Shown here piece by piece: positions 8,084 through 16,156 of a stretch of DNA of 20,730 nucleotides. Position 1 is the first letter of the stretch, and every line of letters begins with the position of its first letter. Below the pieces are notes generated by a model. It worked only from the letters and a program-made list of their open reading frames with translations. It ran no database searches and had not been told where the DNA came from. The position numbers and the translations under genes are program-made. The stretch is from positions 1-20,730 of the forward strand of contig CALMRL010000306.1 in the NCBI GenBank assembly GCA_937873345.1, given 5' to 3'. This DNA is from an uncultured Beijerinckiaceae bacterium (lineage in GTDB: Bacteria > Pseudomonadota > Alphaproteobacteria > Rhizobiales > Beijerinckiaceae).

Positions 8084-9217
8084 ATGGTAACCGGGCGAGC
8101 ATCGGCGGTACAGCGGAGGCCGGCTTCCAAGCCGCTCGTGACGTTCTCGAACATCGACAAGACCTATGACGGAGAAGCTTTCGTCACCCGGAACCTCAAC
8201 TTCATGATCGAGGAAGGAGAGTTCCTGTCGCTGCTCGGACCGTCGGGATCGGGCAAGACCACGACCCTCATGATGCTGGCTGGCTTTGAAGCGCCGAGCA
8301 GTGGTGCGATTTACCTCGGCGAAAAGCGCCTCAACGAGACACCGCCGCATCGCCGCAATATTGGCATGGTGTTCCAGAACTACGCGCTGTTCCCGAATAT
8401 GACGGTGGCCGAGAACATCGCATTTCCCCTATCGGTCAGGCGGGTGCCAAAATTCGAGCGGCAGAACCGGGTCGAGCGGGCGCTCGAGATGATAGAGCTT
8501 GCACACGTCGCCGAGCGACGTCCGTCCCAGTTGTCCGGCGGGCAGCAGCAGCGGGTGGCGCTCGCCCGCGCATTGGTCTTCGAACCCAGGCTCGTGCTGA
8601 TGGACGAGCCGCTCGGAGCGCTCGACAAGAACCTGCGAGAAACCATGCAGTATGAAATCATGCGCCTCCACGAACGACTGGGGCTCACGGTGGTCTATGT
8701 GACGCACGACCAGTCCGAGGCCCTGACGATGTCGGACCGCGTCGCGGTTTTCCACCATGGCCGGATCCAGCAGATCGCGAGTCCAAAAGTGCTCTACGAG
8801 GATCCGGCCAATGCCTTCGTGGCCAACTTCATCGGCGAGAACAACGGTCTGAGCGGCAAGGTGACGGCCCGCGACGCGCGCTTCGCGACCCTGGAGCTGA
8901 CGCCCGAGCTGTCGATCCGGGGCCGTGTTGGCGAAGGAATCTCGATCGGCACGGCAGCCACCCTTGCGCTACGCCCCGAAAACGTATCGCTCGACGACGA
9001 GACCATGCCTGGAGACATCCGCCTCCGGGGGACGATCGATGAGGTCATCTACTGCGGCGATCACTGGCGGTTGCACCTGACGGCGGCGGACCGTGCCGGC
9101 TTCGTCATTAAGGTTCCGAATAAGACCGCCACAGCGCCACCTCAGCCCGGTAGGATCGCGACCATGTCCTGGAGTCCGGCCGATTGCAAGATCGTCGAAG
9201 CGGACGCCGCTCGGTAG
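8084..9217 (+). CDS. ABC transporter ATP-binding protein (polyamine type, PotA-like)
   Basis: A 377-residue ATPase of the spermidine/putrescine (PotA/FutC) branch that energises import at the inner membrane. Motifs in order: Walker A GPSGSGKTT at 52-60, Q-loop Q98 in MVFQNYALFPNMT, signature LSGGQQQR starting at 150, Walker B VLMDEPLGALD at 171-181, and H-loop H208 in VTHDQSEALT. The C-terminal 130 residues form the TOBE-type regulatory domain (ALRPENVSL, then a strand-rich tail). All catalytic residues are intact. The ATG at 8084 has no good ribosome site, and the first 17 or so residues look non-conserved, so the true start may be further in. It is the first gene of a four-gene importer operon, with the binding protein 29 bp downstream. 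Confidence 0.93.
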   Translation: MVTGRASAVQRRPASKPLVTFSNIDKTYDGEAFVTRNLNFMIEEGEFLSLLGPSGSGKTTTLMMLAGFEAPSSGAIYLGEKRLNETPPHRRNIGMVFQNYALFPNMTVAENIAFPLSVRRVPKFERQNRVERALEMIELAHVAERRPSQLSGGQQQRVALARALVFEPRLVLMDEPLGALDKNLRETMQYEIMRLHERLGLTVVYVTHDQSEALTMSDRVAVFHHGRIQQIASPKVLYEDPANAFVANFIGENNGLSGKVTARDARFATLELTPELSIRGRVGEGISIGTAATLALRPENVSLDDETMPGDIRLRGTIDEVIYCGDHWRLHLTAADRAGFVIKVPNKTATAPPQPGRIATMSWSPADCKIVEADAAR

Positions 9218-9246
9218 CCTGTGTTCACGAGTCCCAAGAGATCGGA

Positions 9247-10302
9247 ATGTTGAGGGCCATGAGACTGGATCGCCGCATGCTTCCAATGGCGATGGGGCTC
9301 GTGGCGCTCGCGACACCGGCCGCGGCGGCCGACAGTTTGACGGTCGTGACCTACGGTGGCGCCTTCGAGAGCGCTGCCAATAAGGCTTTCTTCGAGCCCT
9401 TCACGGCCAAGACAGGGATTCGCATCGTCAAGGAAGAATACGATGGCGGTCTAGCCAAGCTCCGCGGCATGGTTGAGGCCGGCGACACGACTTGGGACCT
9501 CATCGACATGGAGACTAGCGACGCCATCGCGGGCTGCGACGAGGGTCTCCTGCAGAAACTTGATCCGAAGCTGCTCGGCGACACGTCCGACTTCATTCCG
9601 GGTGCGGTCTTGCCGTGTGCAGTCGCGTCCATGGTCTGGTCGACCATCTACGCCTACGACACGACTCGCCTGACGACCGCGCCCACCACAATCGGCGACT
9701 TCTTCGATCTCGGAAAGTTCCCCGGAAAGCGCGGTATGCGCAAGAGTCCGAAGGCTGCACTCGAATCGGCGCTGATGGCGGACGGGGTACCGGCTGGGGA
9801 CGTCTACAAAGTGCTCGGTACGCCGGAAGGGCTCGACCGCGCCTTCAAGAAGCTGTCGACCATCAAGAGCCAAGTGGTTTGGTGGGATGCCGGCGCGCAG
9901 CCGGCTCAACTCTTGGCCGATGGCGCCGTGTCCATGACGATGGCCTATGACGGCCGCATCCAGGTCGCCCGAACTCGGGACAAGCGCCCCTTCGCCATCG
10001 TGTGGGACGGGCAGCTCTACGATTACGAGTGGTGGGGTATCCCGAAGGGCGCCCGGAATGCCGACGCGTCCAAGCTGTTCCTTGAATATGCGTCGGGTCC
10101 CGATACGATCTGGAAGCTGTCGCGCTATATCGCCTACGCGCCGCCGCGGAAGTCGGCCATGCTGAAGATCGATCAGGCTATTCTGCCTTATCTCTCCCTG
10201 GCGCCCGACAACATGAAGAACAGCTTGCGGATCGATGCACAATTCTGGGCGGACAACTTCGACAGCATCAACAATCGCTTCCTCACTTGGCTAGGTCAGT
10301 AG
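9247..10302 (+). CDS. ABC transporter substrate-binding protein (PotD-like)
   Basis: A 351-residue periplasmic solute-binding protein of the polyamine/PotD family. The start is ATG 9247, with AAGAG 6 nt before it. A signal peptide follows: MRLDRRMLPMAMGLVALATPAAAA, with cleavage likely around residues 27-28. The mature part opens with SLTVVTYGGAFE, typical of this family, and has the two-lobed pattern (TWDLIDMETSDA, MVWSTIYAYDT, PGKRGMRKSPKAALESALMA, then a long C-terminal helix region). Members bind putrescine, spermidine, or related cationic compounds such as opines; specificity is not readable here. It sits between the ATPase and the first permease and is clearly part of the same importer. 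Confidence 0.92.
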   Translation: MLRAMRLDRRMLPMAMGLVALATPAAAADSLTVVTYGGAFESAANKAFFEPFTAKTGIRIVKEEYDGGLAKLRGMVEAGDTTWDLIDMETSDAIAGCDEGLLQKLDPKLLGDTSDFIPGAVLPCAVASMVWSTIYAYDTTRLTTAPTTIGDFFDLGKFPGKRGMRKSPKAALESALMADGVPAGDVYKVLGTPEGLDRAFKKLSTIKSQVVWWDAGAQPAQLLADGAVSMTMAYDGRIQVARTRDKRPFAIVWDGQLYDYEWWGIPKGARNADASKLFLEYASGPDTIWKLSRYIAYAPPRKSAMLKIDQAILPYLSLAPDNMKNSLRIDAQFWADNFDSINNRFLTWLGQ

Positions 10303-10399
10303 CCCCCGTGGCGGCCCATTCGGCTACCGCTGCGTTACCGGATGTCGCGGAGGCGCGACGTCTGCAATCAGTTGTCAAAGGAACACGCAGTTTGTCAGC

Positions 10400-11659
10400 A
10401 TGAGCGCCGTGGAGGTAGTTGCGCCGCAGGGCGTACGGAGTCGGACGGTCGATCCGCAGGCCGGCTACCGGGCTGCGCGGCGGCGTGAGTCCGTGAGGGC
10501 GTTTCTGCTTGCCGTTCCGCTGCTGATCTTTCTTGCAGCGACTTTCGTCGTGCCGATTGGCAAGCTTCTGATCATGAGCGTCGAGACTGTCGAGGTGGCA
10601 AACGCCTTTCCTAGAACCGCCGCCCTTCTGGCCGGCTTGCCCGGACCGCCGGCCTTGCCGTCGCGGCAAATATTCGAGGCTCTGGCAGCGGACCTAGAGA
10701 CTGCGCAGGATCAGGGGACGCTCGCGGCTGCGGCACGGCGGCTCAACACCTATGAACCGGGCTTCCGCTCGCTGTTGCTGAAGACGGTGCGGCAGCTGCC
10801 TCTCCCCGACGGCGAGCCGGCCGATAAGGCTTTTCAGCGGATCGACCAACGCTGGGGTGAACCTGAGACGTGGCGCCTCCTCGGACGCGCCGCGCATCGT
10901 TGGACACTCGACTTCCTGTTGACCGCGGTGGATCATAAGATCGGCGCCGGAGGAACGATCGAGCCCGTTGAGGCCTCCCAGGCCATCTACGTCGGCGCGT
11001 TCCTGCGCACCTTCGCGATTAGCGCTTCCGTGGCGCTGATTTGCCTCGTACTCGGCTACCCCGTCGCCTTTGTCCTGGCGACGCTTCCAGCGCGGCAGAG
11101 TAATCTGCTGATGATCTTCGTCATCGTGCCGTTCTGGACCTCGCTGCTTGTGCGAACCACGGCGTGGTACGTGCTCCTGCAGCCGAACGGCGTCTTCAAT
11201 GCCCTCCTGACGCGCAGCGGTCTAACGGCAGCGCCCGTGGCGTTGATGTTCAATCGCACGGGCGTGCTGATCGGCATGACGCATGTGCTGCTTCCATTCA
11301 TGATCCTCGCGAACTACGCGGTGATGCGGGGCATCTCACCGGACTATCAGCGCGCGGCGGTCTCGCTTGGGGCGCATCCCGCCCTCGCGTTCCTGCGCAT
11401 CTACGTACCTTTGACGTTGCCCGGCATCGGAACGGGCACTTTCCTGGTGTTCGTGCTAGCGCTCGGCTACTATATCACGCCCGCGCTTCTTGGCGGCGCT
11501 GGCGACGAGATGATCAGCCAACTCGTGGCGTTACAGATAAATCGCCAGCTGAACTGGGGATTGGCGGGCGCTCTGTCGGTCTACCTCGTGGTCTTCACGC
11601 TCACCGTCTACGTGGTGTTCAACCGCTTGGTCGGCGTCGACCGGCTGCGGCTTGGCTGA
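10400..11659 (+). CDS. ABC transporter permease with large N-terminal periplasmic insert (PotB-like)
   Basis: A 419-residue inner-membrane permease of the PotB type, clearly longer than the usual 280-300. TM1 is at about 33-58. Residues 60-198 then form a hydrophilic, helix-rich insert of about 140 residues with no transmembrane segment. The normal five-helix core (about 198-410) follows. The EAA loop, which docks the ATPase, is at 319-342 (AAVSLGAHPALAFLRIYVPL). The insert would lie in the periplasm between TM1 and TM2 and might contact the binding protein; that is inference, though long-form permeases of this kind occur in some alphaproteobacterial polyamine-type transporters. The ATG at 10400 lacks a strong ribosome site at normal spacing (AAAGGAA lies about 16 nt upstream). 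Confidence 0.9.
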   Translation: MSAVEVVAPQGVRSRTVDPQAGYRAARRRESVRAFLLAVPLLIFLAATFVVPIGKLLIMSVETVEVANAFPRTAALLAGLPGPPALPSRQIFEALAADLETAQDQGTLAAAARRLNTYEPGFRSLLLKTVRQLPLPDGEPADKAFQRIDQRWGEPETWRLLGRAAHRWTLDFLLTAVDHKIGAGGTIEPVEASQAIYVGAFLRTFAISASVALICLVLGYPVAFVLATLPARQSNLLMIFVIVPFWTSLLVRTTAWYVLLQPNGVFNALLTRSGLTAAPVALMFNRTGVLIGMTHVLLPFMILANYAVMRGISPDYQRAAVSLGAHPALAFLRIYVPLTLPGIGTGTFLVFVLALGYYITPALLGGAGDEMISQLVALQINRQLNWGLAGALSVYLVVFTLTVYVVFNRLVGVDRLRLG

Positions 11660-11698
11660 CATGCAGAACAGTGAGCCACGCACATATGGACGACGGCC

Positions 11699-12517
11699 AT
11701 GACGGCCGAAGCCACCGCCGTCTTGTCCGAGCGTATCGTGCGGCGCGGCGTGCGAGTTTTCTCGACCGCCGTACTAATCTTCCTGGTCGCACCGATCCTC
11801 ATCATCGTTCCGCTTTCGTTCAACCAGAGCAGCTACTTCTCCTATCCGCTAACGGGCCTGACGCTCCGCTGGTATGACTTCATCCTCCAGTCTCCGGAAT
11901 GGCGGATGGCTATCTTCAACAGCTTCGTGATTGGCTTCAGCGCGACTGCGATCGCGACCGTGCTGGGCACACTGGCGGCGATCGGGATCAGTCGTCCGAG
12001 CTTCCCACTGCGCGGAGTAATCATGCCAGTCCTGATCGCGCCGATGATTATACCGATCATCGTCGTCGCGGTGAGCCTCTACCTCGTCTTCGCGCCCCTC
12101 GGCCTGACCAATACGCATCTCGGCGTCATCCTGGCTCATGCGGCGCTCGGTACGCCCTTTGTGGTGATCACCGTAACAGCACGCCTCATGGCCTTCGACA
12201 CGAACCTTTCGCGAGCGGCCGCGAGCCTCGGAGCAACGCCGTGGGCAGCGTTCCGGCGTGTGATGCTGCCCCAGATCCTGCCGGGCGTTGCCACGGGCAG
12301 CATCTTCGCATTCGCGACCTCGTTCGACGAAGTTGTTGTGATCCTGTTCATCGGTGGTCCCGAGCAACGCACCATCCCGCGCCAGATGTGGGCAGGCATC
12401 CGCGATCAAATTAATCCGGGCATCCTGGCCATGGCCGGGCTGTTGACCGTCTTCGCAGTCGCCCTGTTCCTCCTAATCAGCTGGCTGCAGGGTCGCTCCG
12501 GAGCGTCGGCCCGCTAG
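11699..12517 (+). CDS. ABC transporter permease (PotC-like)
   Basis: A 272-residue inner-membrane permease, normal for the PotC subunit. The first transmembrane segment is at about 21-40 (STAVLIFLVAPILIIVPLSF), and the standard core of five more helices follows. The EAA loop is at 173-196 (AAASLGATPWAAFRRVMLPQ). FDEVVVILFIGGP towards the C-terminus is typical of this subunit. It begins 39 bp after the first permease and closes the four-gene operon. It should pair with the PotB-like protein to form the channel. No terminator was identified after the stop. Confidence 0.92.
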   Translation: MTAEATAVLSERIVRRGVRVFSTAVLIFLVAPILIIVPLSFNQSSYFSYPLTGLTLRWYDFILQSPEWRMAIFNSFVIGFSATAIATVLGTLAAIGISRPSFPLRGVIMPVLIAPMIIPIIVVAVSLYLVFAPLGLTNTHLGVILAHAALGTPFVVITVTARLMAFDTNLSRAAASLGATPWAAFRRVMLPQILPGVATGSIFAFATSFDEVVVILFIGGPEQRTIPRQMWAGIRDQINPGILAMAGLLTVFAVALFLLISWLQGRSGASAR

Positions 12518-13128
12518 AATGCGTTATAGACCTGTGGTGATTAGAAATCCGAGTTTGTTGGATGGCCATCTCCTGCAAATCCTACTTGCTCGACGAGGAA
12601 TGGACGTTGGCAGTATCTTATACCAACGGGCCTTCTGCTCTAATTTTGGGCTTACGCTGGCTGGTGAGAGGTTATTCCCTGCTACCGGGAGGACGACACG
12701 ATGGCGGTAGCGGTGGTTTGCCGCTGCCTCAAGTGTGCAAACAGACCTGTTCGCGCCGATCCTGCGCCCGTTCGATTTCAGGAAGAAAGCGACTTCGGCA
12801 CGATGTTTTGACGCGCCGCACCCGCGGGCTATGCCAACTCGCCCCCTCCGATCCCAGACTGAGTTCCCCAGCGTCAATCGATGCGGCTTGTATCTAGTGT
12901 AACCAAAAAGTGACGGAAGGGCGTCTAGCGACAAACTGGTAGTTTTATCTGCAATACCTTAATTGACATCCTGCCTTTTACAAAGGAGTTTTGCTTTCGC
13001 GGGCGCCGGAGCATGGCGGACAGAAGATCACGCATCGTTCTGCATAAAGCAGATTTCAACAACCATAAGATGCATCGGTTGATATCCGATTAAATGCTGT
13101 CCTACTCGCAGGAAGGCAATGGAGCGAT
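12518..13128. other. Long intergenic region and leader of the porin gene
   Basis: These 611 bp carry no frame that I recognise as a gene; the frames at 12524-12934 (minus) and 12562-12897 (plus) show no domain or codon support. The right part is AT-richer than its neighbours and holds two small inverted repeats, TCTGC-ataaa-GCAGA at 13039-13053 and ATCGG-ttgatat-CCGAT at 13074-13090, shortly before the porin start. A TTGACA at 12963 has no fitting -10 box at 17 nt. The region probably contains the porin promoter and an untranslated leader. Confidence 0.4.
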
Positions 13129-15336
13129 ATGCTTGATCTTCATACTAGAGAGCGGCCATTTCCCTTCGCCCGGCCGCACTTTTGGCGGTTTGCCAAGCTG
13201 GTCGGCACGGCAGCGGCGATATCGATCACGGGAAGCGCGTTCGCGGCGGACCTCGATCGGCCGGTCGTGACGCTTCCCACGCTGGCAGCGCCGAATCTAT
13301 ACAACTGGACGGGCTTCTACGCCGGAGCTAACCTCGGCTACAACTGGGGCAAGTCGAACTGGAATGCTACGACGCCGCAGGGAGCGCCCATCGAGAGCGG
13401 TTCGCATACGCTGAGCCAGACCATCAACAGCTTCGACGACGAGACCGGCAGTTGGAACGGCGGCCTGCAGGCTGGCTACAACTACATGCTGCCGAACCGC
13501 GTCGTGATCGGCGGTGAGGCTACTCTTTCGTCATCCCCGTTCTGGAGCGATGACAAGCTCTTCAAGTCCGGAGCGGAAATCTCCGTCGGCGGCTTTTCGA
13601 CGCTGCAATCGGGGGGGACTTTCGCCGAAGGCATTCAGGATGGGGGCGCCTTCCGCGCCAAGCTCGGCTATGCTCCGCGGAACTGGCTGTTCTACGCGAC
13701 CGGCGGTCTGGCTTGGGACTACGAACTTCGTTTCCTTTCGGGAGCGGAAGCGCCGGGAAACCCGGGGTCCTATCGTGCGCGGCTCGGTTACGAGGTCGGC
13801 GGCGGCGTCGAAGCGCCTTTGATCCCGAACTGGACCGCGTTCCTCGAATTCGATTACAATCACTACGGATCATCCAGCGTGACCTTCCCGCTCGCCGGCG
13901 AAAAGTTCACCTCCAAGGACCAGACCTACCAGGTCAGGGCCGGTATCAACTACCATCCGACAGACAGCAGCGTGCCGGCATTGTCGAACACCCTGCTTCC
14001 CGGCATCTTCGACAATGACCGCATCAACATCCACGAGGACTTCGTCGCTCTTCTTCAGGGCTACCCGACCTTCAGATCGCCCAACCTTGGCGGCGTCGGC
14101 GGCAATGGGCCGCTGGGCGCCAGTTTCCGCAGCAACGGGGAGGCGCGGGAGATCGTAGCGCTCGACTTCTGGCTGGGCTTGAAGTTGTGGGAAGGTGCGG
14201 AAGTGTGGGCCAATCCTGAAATCAACCAGGGCTTCGGCGTCGGCGGCACGGTCGGCATCGCCGACTTTCCCAACGGCAACTCGTTCAAGATCGGACAAGC
14301 GGCGCCGTACGAGCGCTTCGAATACTACTTCATCCGGCAGACCTTCAACTTTTCCGGCAAGATGACCGAACTGGCGGCCGGAGAGACGAACTTCGCGGCG
14401 ATGCAGTCGGACAACCGTTTGGTTATCACGGCTGGTCGCATCCCCTTCCTAAGCATTGGCGTCAGCAACTACTTCAACATACGCGATGGGTTCGGATCCT
14501 GGGGTGACGACTTCCCGATTTCCGTCGACTTGGGCGGCGACGCATGGGGCACGACTTATGGCGCCCTAGTCGAATATTATTATAAAAAGTTCGCGGTCCG
14601 TGTCCTCTTCGATTCGCTGACCCAGTTGCCGGACGATGATGAAGCCGAAGAGGGCCTTCCTCTGGAAAGAGGCTTGAGCCAATTCCATACCAGCCTCGAA
14701 CTTGAGGAGAACCACACGCTATTCGGTCAACCGGGTAAGTTCAAGGTTCTCGGCTTCATCGATCACGGCAGCTTTGCCAACATCAATCAGGCAATCTCGT
14801 ACTACAATCAGTTTGGAGCGGCGGGCCAACCGGCCTCCATAGCCCCCATCAATTTCGATCCCGTTCGCGAGACGCACACGAAGCCTGGTTACCTGCTCGA
14901 GTTCGAGCAGCACATCACGCCTGAAATCGGCTTCTTCACCGACTTCGGCGCCGAGGACGGCCGCTACGAGATCCTGAACGACGTGGACTCGCACCTCTAC
15001 GCGACGGCAGGCATCACCATCGCCGGTGCGAAATGGGGGCGGCCGGACGACGTCTTCGGTATCGCCGGCTCTTTCAACAACATCAGTGGTGAGTACAAGA
15101 AATTCCTATCGTTAGGCGGCCACGGCCTGGAGGTCGGCGACGGCGTCAGTCTGATCACCGGAGCGAGCAATCTCACCGCGTCCGGAGCAGAACTTGATCT
15201 GGATATTTATTACAAATATCAGCTTACCAGGACGATCTCCATAATCGCTGACTATCAGCACCTCACTAATCCGGCATTCAATGAAAGCCGCGGTCCTGTC
15301 GACTTATTTATGACACGTGCGCACTTCTACTACTAG
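13129..15336 (+). CDS. Outer-membrane protein: Omp25-like barrel fused to OprB-like porin
   Basis: A 735-residue secreted outer-membrane protein. The signal peptide, about 1-39, ends AFA before ADLDRPV. Residues 55-277 resemble a complete Omp25/Omp31-type small barrel: NWTGFYAGANLGYNWG, GGLQAGYNYM, YATGGLAWDYEL, and a closing strand YQVRAGINYHP that looks like a normal barrel end. A linker of about 20 residues (PALSNTLLPG) follows. Residues 299-735 resemble a carbohydrate-selective OprB-type porin (LWEGAEVWANPEINQGFG, RIPFLSIGVSNYFNIRDG), ending in an aromatic terminal strand (MTRAHFYY). GGAG lies 4 nt before the ATG. Two barrel units in one chain is unusual. It could supply outer-membrane entry for the neighbouring ABC importer; that link is inference. 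Confidence 0.88.
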   Translation: MLDLHTRERPFPFARPHFWRFAKLVGTAAAISITGSAFAADLDRPVVTLPTLAAPNLYNWTGFYAGANLGYNWGKSNWNATTPQGAPIESGSHTLSQTINSFDDETGSWNGGLQAGYNYMLPNRVVIGGEATLSSSPFWSDDKLFKSGAEISVGGFSTLQSGGTFAEGIQDGGAFRAKLGYAPRNWLFYATGGLAWDYELRFLSGAEAPGNPGSYRARLGYEVGGGVEAPLIPNWTAFLEFDYNHYGSSSVTFPLAGEKFTSKDQTYQVRAGINYHPTDSSVPALSNTLLPGIFDNDRINIHEDFVALLQGYPTFRSPNLGGVGGNGPLGASFRSNGEAREIVALDFWLGLKLWEGAEVWANPEINQGFGVGGTVGIADFPNGNSFKIGQAAPYERFEYYFIRQTFNFSGKMTELAAGETNFAAMQSDNRLVITAGRIPFLSIGVSNYFNIRDGFGSWGDDFPISVDLGGDAWGTTYGALVEYYYKKFAVRVLFDSLTQLPDDDEAEEGLPLERGLSQFHTSLELEENHTLFGQPGKFKVLGFIDHGSFANINQAISYYNQFGAAGQPASIAPINFDPVRETHTKPGYLLEFEQHITPEIGFFTDFGAEDGRYEILNDVDSHLYATAGITIAGAKWGRPDDVFGIAGSFNNISGEYKKFLSLGGHGLEVGDGVSLITGASNLTASGAELDLDIYYKYQLTRTISIIADYQHLTNPAFNESRGPVDLFMTRAHFYY

Positions 15337-15379
15337 GCTGATCTGCGCAAGCTGCGGGTAGTATGCTAAAAGGGTAAAG

Positions 15380-15394
15380 CAGCGTCTACCGCTG
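15380..15394 (+). terminator. Weak hairpin after the porin gene
   Basis: CAGCG-tctac-CGCTG can be extended by a G.U and an A-U pair, 44 bp after the porin stop and before the convergent small gene. The following bases (ttccccattttcc) are only partly T-rich, so this is a weak terminator candidate. Confidence 0.3.
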
Positions 15395-15414
15395 TTCCCC
15401 ATTTTCCTGGCGGA

Positions 15415-15663
15415 TCAACGCGTGCTAACGCCATCGTTTGTCGGAGCGGCCGCGCCACTGTCCTTCGTACCAGCCGGGGGCACCGCCGCCGACCTGCTAT
15501 GGGCCAACGGCATGGCGCCTTGCGGCGTAGGCTGCTGGCCAGATCTGTCCATCCCGGAATTGGCCGGCTCGGGAACCTTCTCCGAATCCGAGAATGCGAA
15601 CGTCGCTGTCGGCATCACCAGCAAACCGATCGTGAACGCAGCTACCAGCAATTGCGTCTTCAT
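15415..15663 (-). CDS. Small secreted hypothetical protein
   Basis: An 82-residue protein that I do not recognise. It has a textbook signal peptide, MKTQLLVAAFTIGLLVMPTATFAF, with cleavage near residue 23. The short mature part is rich in Pro, Ser, Ala and Gly and is likely disordered. There are no cysteines. A purine-rich GAGAGAG lies 4 nt before the ATG, which supports a real gene. It is convergent with the porin gene, and the IS5 remnant begins only about 29 bp upstream of its start, so its native promoter may have been displaced or replaced. Confidence 0.6.
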   Translation of the reverse strand: MKTQLLVAAFTIGLLVMPTATFAFSDSEKVPEPANSGMDRSGQQPTPQGAMPLAHSRSAAVPPAGTKDSGAAAPTNDGVSTR

Positions 15664-15667
15664 ATCA

Positions 15668-15674
15668 CTCTCTC
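15668..15674 (-). promoter_or_regulatory. Shine-Dalgarno-like site of the small secreted protein
   Basis: GAGAGAG on the minus strand, 4 nt before ATG 15663. It supports translation of this short gene. Confidence 0.5.
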
Positions 15675-15691
15675 GAGACTCACATGAGCCA

Positions 15692-16088
15692 TTCTAAAAC
15701 GAGCTTCCGCCTCGAAAGTTCGATCGACCGCGAGCCCGCTCAGCTCTCAGGCCAGGATGCGCTCGACCACGAGAGCGATGGCGGCCGAGCCGCTGACTGG
15801 TCTCGACGCCGCGCCGGGCGATGCGAGGCTTGATGCCGCCTGCCACGCCTCCAGCTTGTCCTGCCGCTGCAGCCCAGCACCGAGTGCGGCACATCCTTCC
15901 ATGGCATGCCGGTGCGCAGCACCAGGATGATGCCAGCCAGCGCGGCGCGATCGGTAGAGGGCGACCGCCCTTCGGCTTCACCGGTTCAGCCGGCAGGAGC
16001 GGCGCGAGCGCCGCCCAAAGATCGTCGGGAACAAGGGCAGCCTTCACCTCTCGACCTGCAAACAGCGGTTTTGTCCCTCGTTCTAGGA
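15692..16088 (-). mobile_element. Internally deleted IS5-type element with degenerate terminal repeats
   Basis: The transposase remnant is bracketed by imperfect inverted repeats. The left end reads inward TTCTAAAACGAGC (15692-15704) and the right end reads inward on the minus strand TCCTAGAACGAGG (16076-16088), matching at 10 of 13 positions. Together they define a roughly 397-bp element, about half the length of a full IS5-family member, so most of the transposase was lost by internal deletion. I could not confirm a target-site duplication. It is probably non-autonomous and could only move if a full-length relative supplied transposase. Confidence 0.5.
15694..16047 (-). pseudogene. IS5-family transposase, deleted and frameshifted
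   Basis: The N-terminus is recognisable (LVPDDLWAALAPLLPAEPVK, then PKGGRP). The reading frame then shifts: the next family block, VLRTGMPWKDVP with LGCSGRTSWRR, lies in another frame (15740-15922). The sequence then jumps to the late block KPRIARRGVETSQRLGRHR, and the catalytic VVER appears in a third frame and stops almost at once. The central part with the two Asp residues and the C-terminal tail are missing. This is a dead transposase of an IS5 subgroup different from that of the stub at 7317-7565. Confidence 0.75.
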
Positions 16089-16156
16089 GATCGCACAGTC
16101 TGTGGCGTGGAGCCCTTTCCCCTTTAAGATGCAGGATCGCCTCAGCCGTTGTCTCG

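Noticed and set aside
12963..12991. TTGACA as a -35 box for the porin gene
   Set aside because: At 17-nt spacing the -10 position is GAGTTT, a poor match, and no better box lies at 16-18 nt.
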